From positions 56,550-120,549 of the forward strand of contig NZ_MTHB01000041.1 of the NCBI RefSeq assembly GCF_002220365.1: DNA of 64,000 bases, in the 5' to 3' direction. This stretch comes from Caballeronia sordidicola (GTDB lineage Bacteria > Pseudomonadota > Gammaproteobacteria > Burkholderiales > Burkholderiaceae). Below the pieces are notes generated by a model. The model searched no databases. It was not told the DNA's origin and was given only the letters and a program-made list of their open reading frames with translations. Of this stretch, positions 7,264-15,886 are shown one piece after another. Made by a program: the position numbers and the translations under genes. Positions within the stretch are counted from its first letter, which is position 1; every line of letters begins with the position of its first letter.

Positions 7264-8856
7264 TCAACGGCGACGCGTCCCCGTATCCAGCCGATCAACC
7301 CGCACTGGCGGCACGAACCACGCAAGACAAAGTCCCGCTATCGCCGCCGCAGCAGCCAGCCCAAGTCCCACGTGTATCGATTCGATCAACGCACCGCGGG
7401 CTGACTGCATCATCGCGTCGCCTGCATGACCCGCCATGATCAGCCGACCGATCAGCGCCGCCTGTTCCGCGCGATCGATCAGTAACTCCGGGCTTGCGAA
7501 CGACTTGAACCACTGCGTCGCCTGATACGTATCGAGCGACCGATGCACGCCACTCGTATAGAGGCGGCCGAGCAACGCGCCCGTCATAGCCGTGCCAAGC
7601 ATGCCGCCGAACATCCGCAGCGATTGAAGCAGCGCCGTCGCGGCACCAAGATGGTCGCGAGCTACGAGTTGCTGCGAAAAGAGCGTGAGGTTCGACGCGA
7701 CCAGACCCAGCCCGACACCGCTGAAGCCCATGCAAGCCATCCACACAAAATGAGGCACGGTGCCCGTGATCGCGACAAGACAAAGCGCGGCGCACGCGAA
7801 CAGCGCAAAGCCGATATACATCACACCGTTCGCATGCCTGATGCGCGTGACGATCCTGTTGTTCACCACACTGCCCACGGTCGTACCCAGCAGCAGCGGC
7901 GTGATCAGCATGCCCGAGTCATGCGGCGACATCGCAAAGCCGCCTTGAAACAGCAAGGGCACGTAGAAGACCAGCGAGAAGAGCGAGAAACCGCCGAGTA
8001 CGGACATCGCGAATAGCGCCGCCAACTTTCGGTCCAGCAGCATGTCGACGGGAACGATCGGGTAAGTCATGCGCTTTTCCCAGAGCAGCAGCACCGCTGC
8101 GCCGGCTATGGTGAGGAACGCGAGCACACAGGTCACGGGCGTGATGCCGTCATTCGGAACCCATTCGATCAGCAGTTGCAGCACGCCAAATGTTGACGCA
8201 AGTACCAGCGCTCCGACCCAATCCAGCTTCACCGGCGCGGCTGAACGCGGCCGCCGGAGGTGCGGCAGGAAAGCGCGCACGAACAACAACGAGACGATGC
8301 CCACCGGCAGATTGACAAAAAACACGAGCCGCCATCCGCCGTACTGGGTCAGCACGCCCCCTAGCGTCGGGCCCACGATATTCGCCAATGCAAACGCCGA
8401 ACTGACAAACACCAGCCAGCGCAGGCGAAGCTTCGGATCGGGAAAAAGATCAGCGACAGTGGCGAACATCGTACCCACCAGGATGCCGCCGCCGATCCCT
8501 TGCAAGCCTCGCGCGATCACGAGGAAGAGCATATTGGCAGCCATGCCGCACATGACCGACGCGATGGTGAAGAGAATGATCGCCGCCATTAGAAACGGCT
8601 TGCGGCCGAACAAGTCGCCTAAGCGCCCGAAGATCGGGATCGTGATGACCGACGTCAGCATGTACGACGTCGCTACCCACGCATACAGATCGAAGCCCTT
8701 GAGATCAGCCACGATACGCGGCAGCGCTGTCCCGACAATCGTCTGATCGAGGGCGACCAGCATCGCTACAAACGATACCCCAAGCATCGCCAGCACCGAC
8801 TCGCGGAACGGCAGCAACTGCCCGGCTTCAATAGGTACGGCGATGTCCGGGGTCAT
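7264..8856 (-). CDS. MFS multidrug efflux transporter, DHA2 (EmrB/QacA-like) family
   Basis: 530 residues with about 14 hydrophobic segments. Diagnostic motifs: LVALDQTIVGTALPRIVADL-type motif D1 in helix 1, GRLGDLFGRKP (motif A) between helices 2 and 3, and the antiporter motif C VGPTLGGVL in helix 5. Proton-driven export of hydrophobic compounds is expected; the substrate is unknown. Start at 8856 is preceded by AGGAG. No adaptor or outer-membrane gene is next to it. A minus-strand GTAACC-N16-CGAA motif at 8997-9022 places it in the predicted ECF regulon. Convergent with the second NrsF gene, 43 bases apart. Confidence 0.9.
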   Translation of the reverse strand: MTPDIAVPIEAGQLLPFRESVLAMLGVSFVAMLVALDQTIVGTALPRIVADLKGFDLYAWVATSYMLTSVITIPIFGRLGDLFGRKPFLMAAIILFTIASVMCGMAANMLFLVIARGLQGIGGGILVGTMFATVADLFPDPKLRLRWLVFVSSAFALANIVGPTLGGVLTQYGGWRLVFFVNLPVGIVSLLFVRAFLPHLRRPRSAAPVKLDWVGALVLASTFGVLQLLIEWVPNDGITPVTCVLAFLTIAGAAVLLLWEKRMTYPIVPVDMLLDRKLAALFAMSVLGGFSLFSLVFYVPLLFQGGFAMSPHDSGMLITPLLLGTTVGSVVNNRIVTRIRHANGVMYIGFALFACAALCLVAITGTVPHFVWMACMGFSGVGLGLVASNLTLFSQQLVARDHLGAATALLQSLRMFGGMLGTAMTGALLGRLYTSGVHRSLDTYQATQWFKSFASPELLIDRAEQAALIGRLIMAGHAGDAMMQSARGALIESIHVGLGLAAAAAIAGLCLAWFVPPVRVDRLDTGTRRR

Positions 8857-8996
8857 GGCGTTCTCCTGATGCTGTCGGGAACTGCGGCTGGTGGGTAGCT
8901 TGGTGCCTGCGCCTGCGCTGTGTCAGCGTGCCTGACGGGGTGCGCGTGCGCAAGTTAAGTCATGACGCGATTGATAGTGAGTGGTCACGTTGGTAG

Positions 8997-9022
8997 TTCG
9001 GCGCAGCTTCCGATGCGGTTAC
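8997..9022 (-). promoter_or_regulatory. SigF-type ECF promoter motif for the MFS transporter
   Basis: Minus-strand GTAACC (9022-9017), 16 bases, CGAA (9000-8997); about 140 bases before the MFS start. It lies back to back with the plus-strand copy at 9169, in the 496-base gap between the divergent MFS and DUF1223 genes. Confidence 0.72.
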
Positions 9023-9168
9023 ACGCGTGAGCCGAGACTCAAGAGCATCTTCCGTGCGCTGGCCCGACACGCTTGGCGCTTGGTTTATCCCAGATGACTC
9101 TCCTCACCGCAGTGTTATATGCGTTCCATACGCGTTTGCGGATGCCTCATGGCAATTTCACGCTAGCT

Positions 9169-9194
9169 GTAACCGGTTTTTACGGATCGCCGAA
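9169..9194 (+). promoter_or_regulatory. SigF-type ECF promoter motif for the DUF1223 gene
   Basis: GTAACC (9169-9174), 16 bases, CGAA (9191-9194), then AT-rich sequence. About 160 bases upstream of the DUF1223 start. Confidence 0.72.
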
Positions 9195-9352
9195 ATAACT
9201 ATCAGGCTACGCGACTTCTTGATCAGGCATTCCCCAGCCTGACTTGGATCCACAGATGTTCGACACCCCTGTCGATGACGCTCCGTGACCACGGGCATTG
9301 CCAGGCCACTTCCCGGTCAACAGCACCGTTCCCATTACCTTCGGAGTCCGTC

Positions 9353-10132
9353 ATGCGTGCTTCATCGATTCTGTCCCTTGCCGCGCTGCTCGTTTCCTTC
9401 TCCGCCGCCACTGCCAGCGCCGCCTCCACTAACGCATGCAGCGCATCGAGCCCCGAGCATCGCGCCGCACTCGTCGAACTCTATACAAGCGAGGGCTGCA
9501 ACAGTTGCCCGCCTGCCGATAACTGGTTGAGCGAACTTGACCATGCCCGCAAGACCAGCACCATCGTGCCGCTGGCACTGCATGTGGACTACTGGGATAG
9601 CTGGGCGTGGAAGGATCGGTTTGCGCAAGCTGCGTTCACCACGCGACAGCAACAACTGACCTACACGGGGGGCGGGCACGTGGTGTACACGCCGGAGATT
9701 TTCGTAGGCGGTCGCGAGTTGCGCAGTTGGTCGAGCGACGCGAGCTTCGAGTCCCGCATTCAGCAGTTGAATAGCGAAGCCCCACTCGCCGATATCCACA
9801 TTGACGGTCATCCTTCCGCGCCCGGACATGTCGCCTTCGACGCTGCATTCACCGCTCGCAAGAACCTTCCCGACGACGCTGTAGCGTACGCCGCCGTGTA
9901 TGAGAACCAGCTCGTCAGTGCGGTGAAAGGCGGCGAGAACAGTGGCGTCACGCTGCATCATGACCGCGTGGTGCGTCGCTGGATCGGGCCGGTCCGGATA
10001 GTCGACGGACACGCATTGATCACCGGCGATTACGTGTCGGCGGATGGACATGACGGCGTGGTGGCGTTCGTCGAGCGCGGAGCGACGGGGGAAGTGCTGC
10101 AAGTGGCAGAACTGCCCTCGTGCGGCAGCTAA
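9353..10132 (+). CDS. Exported DUF1223 thioredoxin-fold protein
   Basis: 259 residues. Sec signal peptide (residues 1-23, ending ATASA) and then the DUF1223 core: [16 protein letters not shown] with a CxxC pair (C49, C52), [13 protein letters not shown] and [10 protein letters not shown], a thioredoxin-like fold. Such proteins are periplasmic and presumed thiol-disulfide active, but no biochemical role is established. Start at 9353 is set by GGAG and the signal peptide. The upstream promoter motif links it to the ECF sigma factor, which fits a periplasmic redox-repair function. Confidence 0.87.
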   Translation: MRASSILSLAALLVSFSAATASAASTNACSASSPEHRAALVELYTSEGCNSCPPADNWLSELDHARKTSTIVPLALHVDYWDSWAWKDRFAQAAFTTRQQQLTYTGGGHVVYTPEIFVGGRELRSWSSDASFESRIQQLNSEAPLADIHIDGHPSAPGHVAFDAAFTARKNLPDDAVAYAAVYENQLVSAVKGGENSGVTLHHDRVVRRWIGPVRIVDGHALITGDYVSADGHDGVVAFVERGATGEVLQVAELPSCGS

Positions 10133-10183
10133 CGATCCACCACGAATGCCAATAGCGACCCAATAGGCAACCCTGGCCGCGGT

Positions 10184-11390
10184 TTATTCCGCGTTTTGAG
10201 CGTCGTGATCCCACGCAGGAAAGGGGTCCGCGAATCGCTGCCACGCTTGCGGACCTTGCGCCATTTCCACGTCGTTGAGTAGGCACGCATCGAGGCGCGC
10301 GTAAGGTCATCTCGTCCATATCGATGCCGATCAACACCAACTCCTGCCGCGCGTCGCCGACCTGAGGATCCCAGTCGCCATCAATCGATTTCAGCAATTC
10401 GGCATCTTCCGGCCAGTAGGCTTTCGGTACGGCTGCCCACCACAGCCCCATCCCGCCGTGCCGGCATACCCCGCCCGCCTGCGACCACGACCCTACGTAG
10501 GTTGGCCGGCTGGCGAGCCAGAAGAATCCTTTGGAGCGCACCACGCCCGGCCAGTTGCTCGTGATCAGTTGCCAGAAACGCTCGGGATGAAACGGCCGGC
10601 GCGCGCGATAAACGAAATGCGTGATGCCGTATTCCTCGGTCTCGGGCGTGTGCTCGCCACGCAATTCCTTGAGCCAGCCGGGCGCTTTGGACGCTTCATC
10701 GAAGTCAAACAGACGGGTATCGAGCACCTTGTCCAGCCTGAGCTTGCCAAACTCCGCGGTCTCGATCCGTGCCCGGGGATTCAGCCCCTTCAGGATTGTC
10801 ATCAGGCGTCTGCGATCGGCGTCGCCGACCAGGTCCACCTTGTTCAAAACGATCACATCGCAGAATTCCACCTGCTCGACCAGCAGGTCGACGACAGTGC
10901 GCGTATCTTCCTCGCCCATCGATTCGCCCCGCGTTTGCAGGCTGTCCGCCGAGCTATAGTCCTTGAGGAAATTGAATGCGTCCACCACGGTTACCATGGT
11001 GTCCAGACGCGCGACCTCGGACTGGCTTTGGCCTTGCTCGTCGGCGAACGTAAAGGTTTCGGCCACCGGCAGCGGCTCCGAAACCCCGGTCGATTCAATC
11101 ACTAGATAGTCAAAGCGCCCTTCCTTCGCAAGCCGCTTCACCTCGAGTAAAAGGTCTTCGCGCAGCGTGCAGCAAATGCAGCCGTTGCTCATCTCGACCA
11201 GCTTTTCGTCCGTGCGCGCCAGTTCAGCGCCGCCATCGCGAACCAGCGCAGCGTCGATATTGACCTCGCTCATGTCGTTGACGATCACCGCCACTCGCCT
11301 GCCCTCTCGATTGTTCAGGATGTGGTTGAGCAACGTGGTCTTTCCTGCGCCCAGGAAGCCCGACAAAACAGTTACCGACAGCTTGTCCAT
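10184..11390 (-). pseudogene. COG0523 (CobW/ZigA-type) zinc metallochaperone GTPase with a C-terminal frameshift
   Basis: GTPase of the COG0523 metallochaperone family. From Met at 11390 (AAGGA upstream): Walker A GFLGAGKT at 11-18, metal-binding CICC at 71-74, NKVD at 184-187, then the CobW C-terminal domain. Near 10294-10302 the frame breaks in a CG-repeat: the expected family ending ([16 protein letters not shown] and on to the stop at 10184) lies in another frame, consistent with loss of one CG dinucleotide. Read without the shift the frame runs to 10020, overlapping the DUF1223 gene by 113 bases with non-family sequence. Either a real mutation or a sequencing error; the GTPase core is intact, so some function may remain. 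A Zur-like box lies 38 bases upstream. Confidence 0.8.
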
Positions 11391-11427
11391 TATTTCCTTC
11401 CAAAAAGTTCTCGCATAATTGGTTTTG

Positions 11428-11441
11428 AATGTTATAACATT
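11428..11441. promoter_or_regulatory. Zur box (AATGTTATAACATT)
   Basis: Perfect 14-bp palindrome between the divergent COG0523 gene and the TonB-dependent receptor. It matches the known proteobacterial Zur operator core (TGTTATAACA with flanking A/T). Its centre is about 45 bases before the metallochaperone start and about 207 before the receptor start. It predicts derepression of at least the metallochaperone under zinc starvation. Confidence 0.8.
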
Positions 11442-11641
11442 GCATTTGCAACGTGCAAAACTTTTTATCCCTCTGGCGTTCCGCGGCCCCACCTCGGCCG
11501 CGCTACTTGATATGCCCGCAACCGGCGCCTGCCTGCTATCGATTAGGACTACGTTCTTTACTAATTAAAGTCAATCCTCGGGGACCGTACGACGTCACCA
11601 GGCGGCGCGCATCCAACACAACCCATTCAGAAAAATAATCG

Positions 11642-13996
11642 ATGAAAAATCGTACGCTCATCGCCCACGCGGCCTTATTGCTGTTCGCTCAGATCGCCAC
11701 CTGGGAGGCTTATGCCGCAGGTTCGGACGGCGCCGTATCAGGCTCCGTCATCGATGGTTCCGGCAAGCCCGTCGCCCATGCCAGCGTGGCCTTGCAAGAC
11801 GCCAGCGGTGCGTCCGTCGGCGCCACGAGCACAGACACCGCGGGACATTTCACGGTCGGTCATGTCGCGCCGGGAACCTATGCAGTCGTCGTAGCGGCGC
11901 CGGGCTACGCCAGCGGCAGCAGCATCGCAACGGCGAGCGGCGGCACGCAGACGTCCGTGTCGGTGGCACTGAACAAAAGCGACGCGATTGACGTGCAGGT
12001 CAATGCGAAGCGACTCGATCGCGCGCGCAACGGCCTGCTGCCTGAAACGGGCAGCAGCGTGTATCGCTTCAGCCAGGCGGATATCGATACCCTTCCCGCC
12101 GGCCAGGACACGCCGCTCAATCAGGTGTTGCTGCAAGCGCCCGGCGTGGCGAGCGACTCGTATGGTCAGTTGCACGTACGCGGGGACCACGCGAACCTGC
12201 AATACCGTATCAACGGCATCATCATTCCAGAGCCGATCAGCGGATTCGGCCAGTCGCTGGATACGCGCGTTATCGATCAACTCAACCTGTTGACCGGCGC
12301 GTTGCCTGCTCAATACGGCGACCGCACCGCAGGTATCGTCGATATTCATACGAAGAACGGCGACCAGGGTAACGGCGGTTCTGTCGATGTCTTCGGCGGC
12401 AGTCACCAGACCATCAAGACCAGCGCCGACGTCTTCGGCAGCCAGGGACCGTTCAGCTACTATTTCAGCGGCTCGCTGGGCGAGAACAATCTGGGCATCG
12501 AAAATCCGACATCGAGCGCCAGCCCGCTTCACGATCACACCCGCCAGGGCGATGCGTTTGGCTTGATGTCCTACATCATCAATCCGCTCACGCGCGTGAG
12601 CCTGATGTTCGGCACGACCAGCAACCAGTTTCAGATTCCCAATACACCCGGCTTGCCGACCGCTTTCACCTTGAACGGCAACACCACGTTCGATTCAAGC
12701 ACCCTCAACGAAACACAATCCGAACTCAACCAGTTCGCGGTCGTCGCGCTGCAAGGGACCAACGGCGGCGCGCTGGACTATCAGGTCGCGCTTTTTACAC
12801 GCTACTCGCGCACGCAATTCAATCCTGACCCGGTGGGCGACCTGCTGTTCAACGGCGTGGCGGCAAGCGATTTCCACAGCGACAGCGCCAACGGTGTGCA
12901 AGCGGATACGACCTACCGGCTCAACGAAAAACACACGCTTCGCGCGGGCATTTCGTTCCAGCAGGAGCATGCGATCTTCAACAACAACTTAAGCGTTTTT
13001 CCCGCCGATGCCGACGGCAACCGGCTCTCCGATCAGCCCTTCAACGTGCCTGACTCGAGCAGCAAGACGGGGTATCTTTATAGCGCGTACGTTCAGGACG
13101 AGTGGAAACTGACCGATAAACTCACGATCAACTACGGTCTGCGCTACGACAAGATGGACGAGTACGTCAGCGCGAGTCAGCTAAGTCCGCGTGTGGGTCT
13201 CGTTTATGCATTGACGCCTTCAACAACGGTTCACGCCGGATATTCCCGTTACTTCACGCCGCCTGCGTTCGAGCTTGTTTCGGGCGAAGATATTGCGCAC
13301 TTCGTGGGCACCACCGCCCAGACATCGAACCAGAACGATCCGGTGCAACCAGAACGCAGCCATTATTTCGATCTCGGTATCACGCAGCGGTTGAGTTCGA
13401 CTATCACGGTAGGCGTCGACGCGTACTACAAGAAATCGACGAACCTGCTTGACGAGGGCCAGTTCGGCACCGCGTTGATTTTCACGCCGTTCAACTATCA
13501 ATATGGCCGTGTCTATGGTGTCGAATTAACCAGCAACTATAAACAGGGCAATGTGTCGGCCTACATGAACGTCGCGTTCAGCCGCGCACAGGGAAAGGAC
13601 ATCGACTCGGCGCAATTCAATTTCGATGCCGCCGAACTCGCTTACATCAGCAATCACTGGGTCTACCTCGATCACGACCAGCGCGTGACTGCCTCGTTCG
13701 GCGGCGCGTACCAGTTGGGCAAGACCACTTTCACCTTCGACGGCATTGTGGGCAGCGGATTGCGCAGCGGCTTCGCGAACACCGACCACCTGCCTTTCTA
13801 CACGCAGGCGAATCTGGGCGTGATCCATCACTTCAATTTCAACGAACCGCTGATCGACAAGTTCGACGCGCGCCTGCTGCTCATCAACGCGTTCAACCGC
13901 GTCTACGAGCTGCGCGATGGATCAGGCATTGGCGTGGGTGCACCGCAGTATGGCCCGCACATTGCCATGTACGCAGGCGTCACGAAGAATTTTTAA
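11642..13996 (+). CDS. TonB-dependent outer-membrane receptor with N-terminal carboxypeptidase-regulatory-like domain
   Basis: 784 residues. Signal peptide to about residue 25, then a beta-sandwich CarboxypepD_reg-like domain (about 28-112: VSGSVIDGSGKPVAHASV..GHFTVGHVAPGTY), a short IDVQV stretch that may act as TonB box, a plug domain (about 135-245, with the VRGDHANLQYRINGI segment), and a beta barrel ending in phenylalanine. Expected to import a metal chelate or similar ligand. The dedicated exbB-exbD-tonB genes that follow and the upstream Zur-like box point to zinc or a zincophore; the ligand is inference. The start at 11642 agrees with the signal peptide. Confidence 0.9.
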   Translation: MKNRTLIAHAALLLFAQIATWEAYAAGSDGAVSGSVIDGSGKPVAHASVALQDASGASVGATSTDTAGHFTVGHVAPGTYAVVVAAPGYASGSSIATASGGTQTSVSVALNKSDAIDVQVNAKRLDRARNGLLPETGSSVYRFSQADIDTLPAGQDTPLNQVLLQAPGVASDSYGQLHVRGDHANLQYRINGIIIPEPISGFGQSLDTRVIDQLNLLTGALPAQYGDRTAGIVDIHTKNGDQGNGGSVDVFGGSHQTIKTSADVFGSQGPFSYYFSGSLGENNLGIENPTSSASPLHDHTRQGDAFGLMSYIINPLTRVSLMFGTTSNQFQIPNTPGLPTAFTLNGNTTFDSSTLNETQSELNQFAVVALQGTNGGALDYQVALFTRYSRTQFNPDPVGDLLFNGVAASDFHSDSANGVQADTTYRLNEKHTLRAGISFQQEHAIFNNNLSVFPADADGNRLSDQPFNVPDSSSKTGYLYSAYVQDEWKLTDKLTINYGLRYDKMDEYVSASQLSPRVGLVYALTPSTTVHAGYSRYFTPPAFELVSGEDIAHFVGTTAQTSNQNDPVQPERSHYFDLGITQRLSSTITVGVDAYYKKSTNLLDEGQFGTALIFTPFNYQYGRVYGVELTSNYKQGNVSAYMNVAFSRAQGKDIDSAQFNFDAAELAYISNHWVYLDHDQRVTASFGGAYQLGKTTFTFDGIVGSGLRSGFANTDHLPFYTQANLGVIHHFNFNEPLIDKFDARLLLINAFNRVYELRDGSGIGVGAPQYGPHIAMYAGVTKNF

Positions 13997-14029
13997 TCAA
14001 TCGGATAACTTAACGAAAAGGCTTCGATC

Positions 14030-14635
14030 ATGCAGGATTGGGCAGGTATGACTGCCGCAGCGCGAGTAGGTGGCTGGGTGGTGTACCCGCTCACGCTGCT
14101 CGCCGTGCTGGCGATCGCTATCGTAATCGATCGCGCGTACGTGTTCGTGCGATTTGCAAGCCAACCCGGAACCGGCACCAATGCACTGCCGGCACAGAAT
14201 GCGTTCAGCCGCCTTTATGCAGCGGTGACAGCGCCAGCCGGAACACCACTATGGCTGGTCGAAGAACGTGCTCAATCGGTCGCAACGAGGATCGAACGGG
14301 ACATGAGCCGCGGCTTCTGGGTGTTGGAGACTATCGTGACGGCTGCGCCCTTGCTCGGGCTGCTGGGGACCATTGTCGGAATGATGCATTCGTTCCAGCT
14401 ATTCGGTGGCAACAGCCTGGTTAATCCTGGCGGTGTCACCGGTGGCGTGGCGCAATCGCTGGTGGCGACAGCTATTGGATTGGTCGTCGCGTTGTTCGCG
14501 CTTTTCGCCTTCAATTATTTCTCGCGACGCCTTGAACGTCTGATCGATGACCTCGAAGTGCACGCCAACGAGCGCCTCAGCGAGATTCGGCTCAAGGCCG
14601 AAAGCGCCGGACCGATGGCCGGAGACACGCGATGA
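14030..14635 (+). CDS. exbB: ExbB/TolQ/MotA-family proton-channel protein
   Basis: 201 residues with three membrane segments (about 18-38, 108-130 and 143-168), the ExbB topology, including APLLGLLGTIVGMMHSF and the SLVATAIGLVVALFAL helix. With ExbD it harvests the proton gradient to energise TonB. AAGG precedes the ATG. It starts 33 bases after the receptor stop and overlaps exbD by four bases, so receptor, exbB, exbD and tonB look like one operon. TolQ is less likely because no tolA, tolB or pal is present. Confidence 0.88.
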   Translation: MQDWAGMTAAARVGGWVVYPLTLLAVLAIAIVIDRAYVFVRFASQPGTGTNALPAQNAFSRLYAAVTAPAGTPLWLVEERAQSVATRIERDMSRGFWVLETIVTAAPLLGLLGTIVGMMHSFQLFGGNSLVNPGGVTGGVAQSLVATAIGLVVALFALFAFNYFSRRLERLIDDLEVHANERLSEIRLKAESAGPMAGDTR

Positions 14636-15030
14636 AGTTCCGGCGCTCGCGGGCATCGAAGCGTGGGCGCATCGAGATCATTCCGATGATCGACGTGATG
14701 TTCTTTCTGCTCGCGACCTTCATGCTGGCATCGCTGGCCATGCAACGTCTGGATGCCGTCAAGGTCGATTTGCCGTCCGGACAGGCACAGCGGATGTCCG
14801 AAGATCAGCCTTTGACACTGGCGATCGATCGATCGAACACGGTCTTTCTAAATCGTCAGCCCGTTCGCCTGGATGAGGTGGAAGCCCGCGTCCGGCGGCT
14901 TCTCAAACCGGACCGGAACGTGATCATCGCCGCGGACGACGCCGCGGCGCAAGGAGCCGTCGTTCAGGCCATGCTCGCCGCACGTCGCGCGGGTGCGGAG
15001 CATTTCCTGATTGCCATACATCGTGAGTAG
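14632..15030 (+). CDS. exbD: ExbD/TolR-family biopolymer transport protein
   Basis: 132 residues: a basic N-terminus, one membrane helix IEIIPMIDVMFFLLATFMLAS with the essential aspartate (D21) at the equivalent of E. coli ExbD D25, and a periplasmic domain. Start overlaps the exbB stop (ATGA). Partner of ExbB in the proton-driven motor. Confidence 0.9.
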   Translation: MKFRRSRASKRGRIEIIPMIDVMFFLLATFMLASLAMQRLDAVKVDLPSGQAQRMSEDQPLTLAIDRSNTVFLNRQPVRLDEVEARVRRLLKPDRNVIIAADDAAAQGAVVQAMLAARRAGAEHFLIAIHRE

Positions 15031-15055
15031 GGAGAAAGGGAGCCGGGCAGGTTTG

Positions 15056-15742
15056 ATGGGTGCGCCACGAATCAGATTTAGCGTGGCCCTTCTGATTGCG
15101 TTTGTGCTTTGGGCCGTTCTGCTGACCCAGTTCGTGGACCCGCTCTTACGGCCTCTGCCGAGTGCCGTCCCGGTGCAAGCGACTGTGGAAATGCGTCTTG
15201 TCGAATTGGCCACGCCCCCCGCGAATGCGCGTGCTGCTGCCCCTTGGGCACCCCCTGCGGCAGTCACGCCGCAACTGCACGCCCGACGGGATCCAACGCC
15301 GGCCCGAGTGGCGAAACCGCATGAAATCCAGCATCCAACCCCGAACCGCGTAGTTGCGAAAACGGACCAACCGGCACCGCCAGCGTCGCCGGAGGCGAGC
15401 CCCGCAGCAACATCCACAGCCGCTGTGACAACGTCGTCTTCTACGTCAACAAGCAATACTGAGGCCCCTTCAGCGCGCTCCGACGCACGCGTCATCAGTC
15501 AGCTGATGCCTTCTCTCCCCGACGATCTTCGCGAGGACTCCTATCAGGCGATCGCCGTCGCGCGTTTCGATATTCACGCGGATGGGACGATTGAAGTAGA
15601 ACTTTCGAAGCCGACGCAAAACCCTCGCCTGAATGCTTTACTACTTGAAACGCTGAGCAAATGGCGATTTTTCCCCGCGATGCAAGGTGGACATCCCGTG
15701 GAGAGTCATCAGGACGTGCGCGTGCATTTCAACGTGAGTTAA
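15056..15742 (+). CDS. tonB: TonB-like energy transducer
   Basis: About 228 residues: one N-terminal membrane anchor (VALLIAFVLWAVLL), a long Pro/Ala/Thr-rich periplasmic linker (roughly residues 50-150) and a C-terminal domain with YQAIAVARFDIHADGTIEVEL..LLLETLSKWRFFPA, the TonB-C fold. It connects the ExbBD motor to the receptor. The ATG at 15056 is preferred; upstream in-frame TTG 15011 and GTG 15023 would overlap exbD and are alternatives. Last gene of the predicted zinc-uptake operon. Confidence 0.85.
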   Translation: MGAPRIRFSVALLIAFVLWAVLLTQFVDPLLRPLPSAVPVQATVEMRLVELATPPANARAAAPWAPPAAVTPQLHARRDPTPARVAKPHEIQHPTPNRVVAKTDQPAPPASPEASPAATSTAAVTTSSSTSTSNTEAPSARSDARVISQLMPSLPDDLREDSYQAIAVARFDIHADGTIEVELSKPTQNPRLNALLLETLSKWRFFPAMQGGHPVESHQDVRVHFNVS

Positions 15743-15886
15743 ACCCCTGTCCTTGGCGCGAGCAGCGAAGGCAATGCTCTTTCTCGCGTTTTATCCTGGC
15801 GACGGCACTCTAGATGGGTAAGCGGCCCATCACGCTCCGGCGGTTGACGCCCATACTTTTAACTCACGTGGACCTGGACGATCGCT

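Noticed and set aside
10020..10300. C-terminal extension of the COG0523 protein overlapping DUF1223
   Set aside because: Out-of-frame translation after a frameshift; the genuine C-terminus is readable in another frame to 10184.
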